Assembly: GCA_038232055.1 (NCBI GenBank)
Contig: JBBSIN010000055.1
Location: 1 to 16,303, forward strand
Origin: JBBSIN01 sp038232055
GTDB lineage: Bacteria > Actinomycetota > Actinomycetes > JADGOV01
Length of the DNA: 16,303 bases
Direction: 5' to 3'
Positions 16,273 through 16,303 of this stretch are shown piece after piece (positions within the stretch are counted from its first letter, which is position 1; every line of letters begins with the position of its first letter). Under the pieces are notes generated by a model. It saw only the letters and a list, made by a program, of their open reading frames with translations, was not told where the DNA came from and did not search any database. The translations under genes and the position numbers were made by a program.

Positions 16273-16303
16273 ATGTGGGCGCGCCCGCCCCGCCGCCGCG
16301 CGC
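16273..16303 (+). CDS. Possible start of the next tad-locus gene, cut by the window edge
   Basis: ATG at 16273, 2 nt after GTGGGG, opens a frame reading MWARPPRRRA up to the window end. In actinobacterial tad loci the DUF4244 prepilin is usually followed by TadE/TadF-like minor pilins with short basic N-termini, which this resembles. Ten residues in very GC-rich sequence are weak evidence. Confidence 0.3.
   Translation, partial: MWARPPRRRA

Overview
The window is about 16.3 kb of very GC-rich DNA with GTG/TTG starts, many 4-bp stop/start overlaps and TANNNT-type -10 boxes. It comes from an actinomycete chromosome. Gene content and relative orientation follow the Mycobacterium tuberculosis block Rv3660c-Rv3674c (ssd, acs, holin-like membrane protein, EphE hydrolase, MarP, Nudix, TlpA-like, nth). 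The RsiG-like anti-sigma protein, the Flp/Tad pilus locus and a 6C-type small RNA are also typical of Actinobacteria. I cannot name a genus. No mobile element, CRISPR, tRNA or rRNA is visible, so this is core chromosome rather than an accessory island.

Layout. (1) 1-986, minus strand: the start of an unidentified gene at the window edge, a small membrane protein, and a protein with the two-helix c-di-GMP-binding signature of RsiG, the anti-sigma factor of WhiG. (2) 1120-4304, plus strand: a tight operon nth - tlpA-like lipoprotein - Nudix (CoA pyrophosphatase type) - marP. Its themes are DNA repair, extracytoplasmic thiol chemistry, nucleotide/CoA clean-up and a periplasmic acid/oxidative-stress protease. 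(3) 4381-5025, plus strand: a membrane-anchored His-rich extracytoplasmic protein whose 3' end overlaps, tail to tail, the next minus-strand gene. (4) 5001-6979, minus strand: an EphE-like alpha/beta hydrolase fused in frame to a DUF309 domain, preceded by an actinobacterial holin-X-type membrane protein. (5) 7060-8238, plus strand: a cation/proton antiporter, ending in a perfect 21-bp stem that separates it from (6) acs (acetyl-CoA synthetase, 8272-10290, minus strand), which has a readable -35/-10 promoter. (7) 10399-11172, plus strand: a Fic-fold-like protein that has lost the catalytic His but kept an inhibitory-helix motif. (8) 11173-11819: no protein gene seen. It holds a 6C-type RNA with three C-loop hairpins and a pair of TTGTCCACA-like boxes. 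(9) 11820-16303, plus strand: a Flp/Tad pilus locus: ssd/cpaE-like, tadA (cpaF), tadB, tadC, a 60-aa DUF4244/Flp-like prepilin, then probably the first codons of another tad gene at the edge.

How the parts connect. Ssd, TadA, TadB, TadC and the prepilin would form the localisation factor, assembly ATPase, inner-membrane platform and fibre subunit of one surface pilus. The same spaced pair of TTGTCCACA-like boxes lies upstream of both ssd and the prepilin gene, hinting at shared control. The C-loop RNA beside the locus and a G9 tract next to a candidate downstream start suggest a possible RNA-level link. RsiG, MarP, the antiporter and Acs are stress, development and metabolism genes whose linkage is ancestral in actinomycetes. 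The items most worth following up are the variant RsiG motif, the hydrolase-DUF309 fusion, the degenerate Fic protein, the three-loop 6C RNA and the paired boxes.
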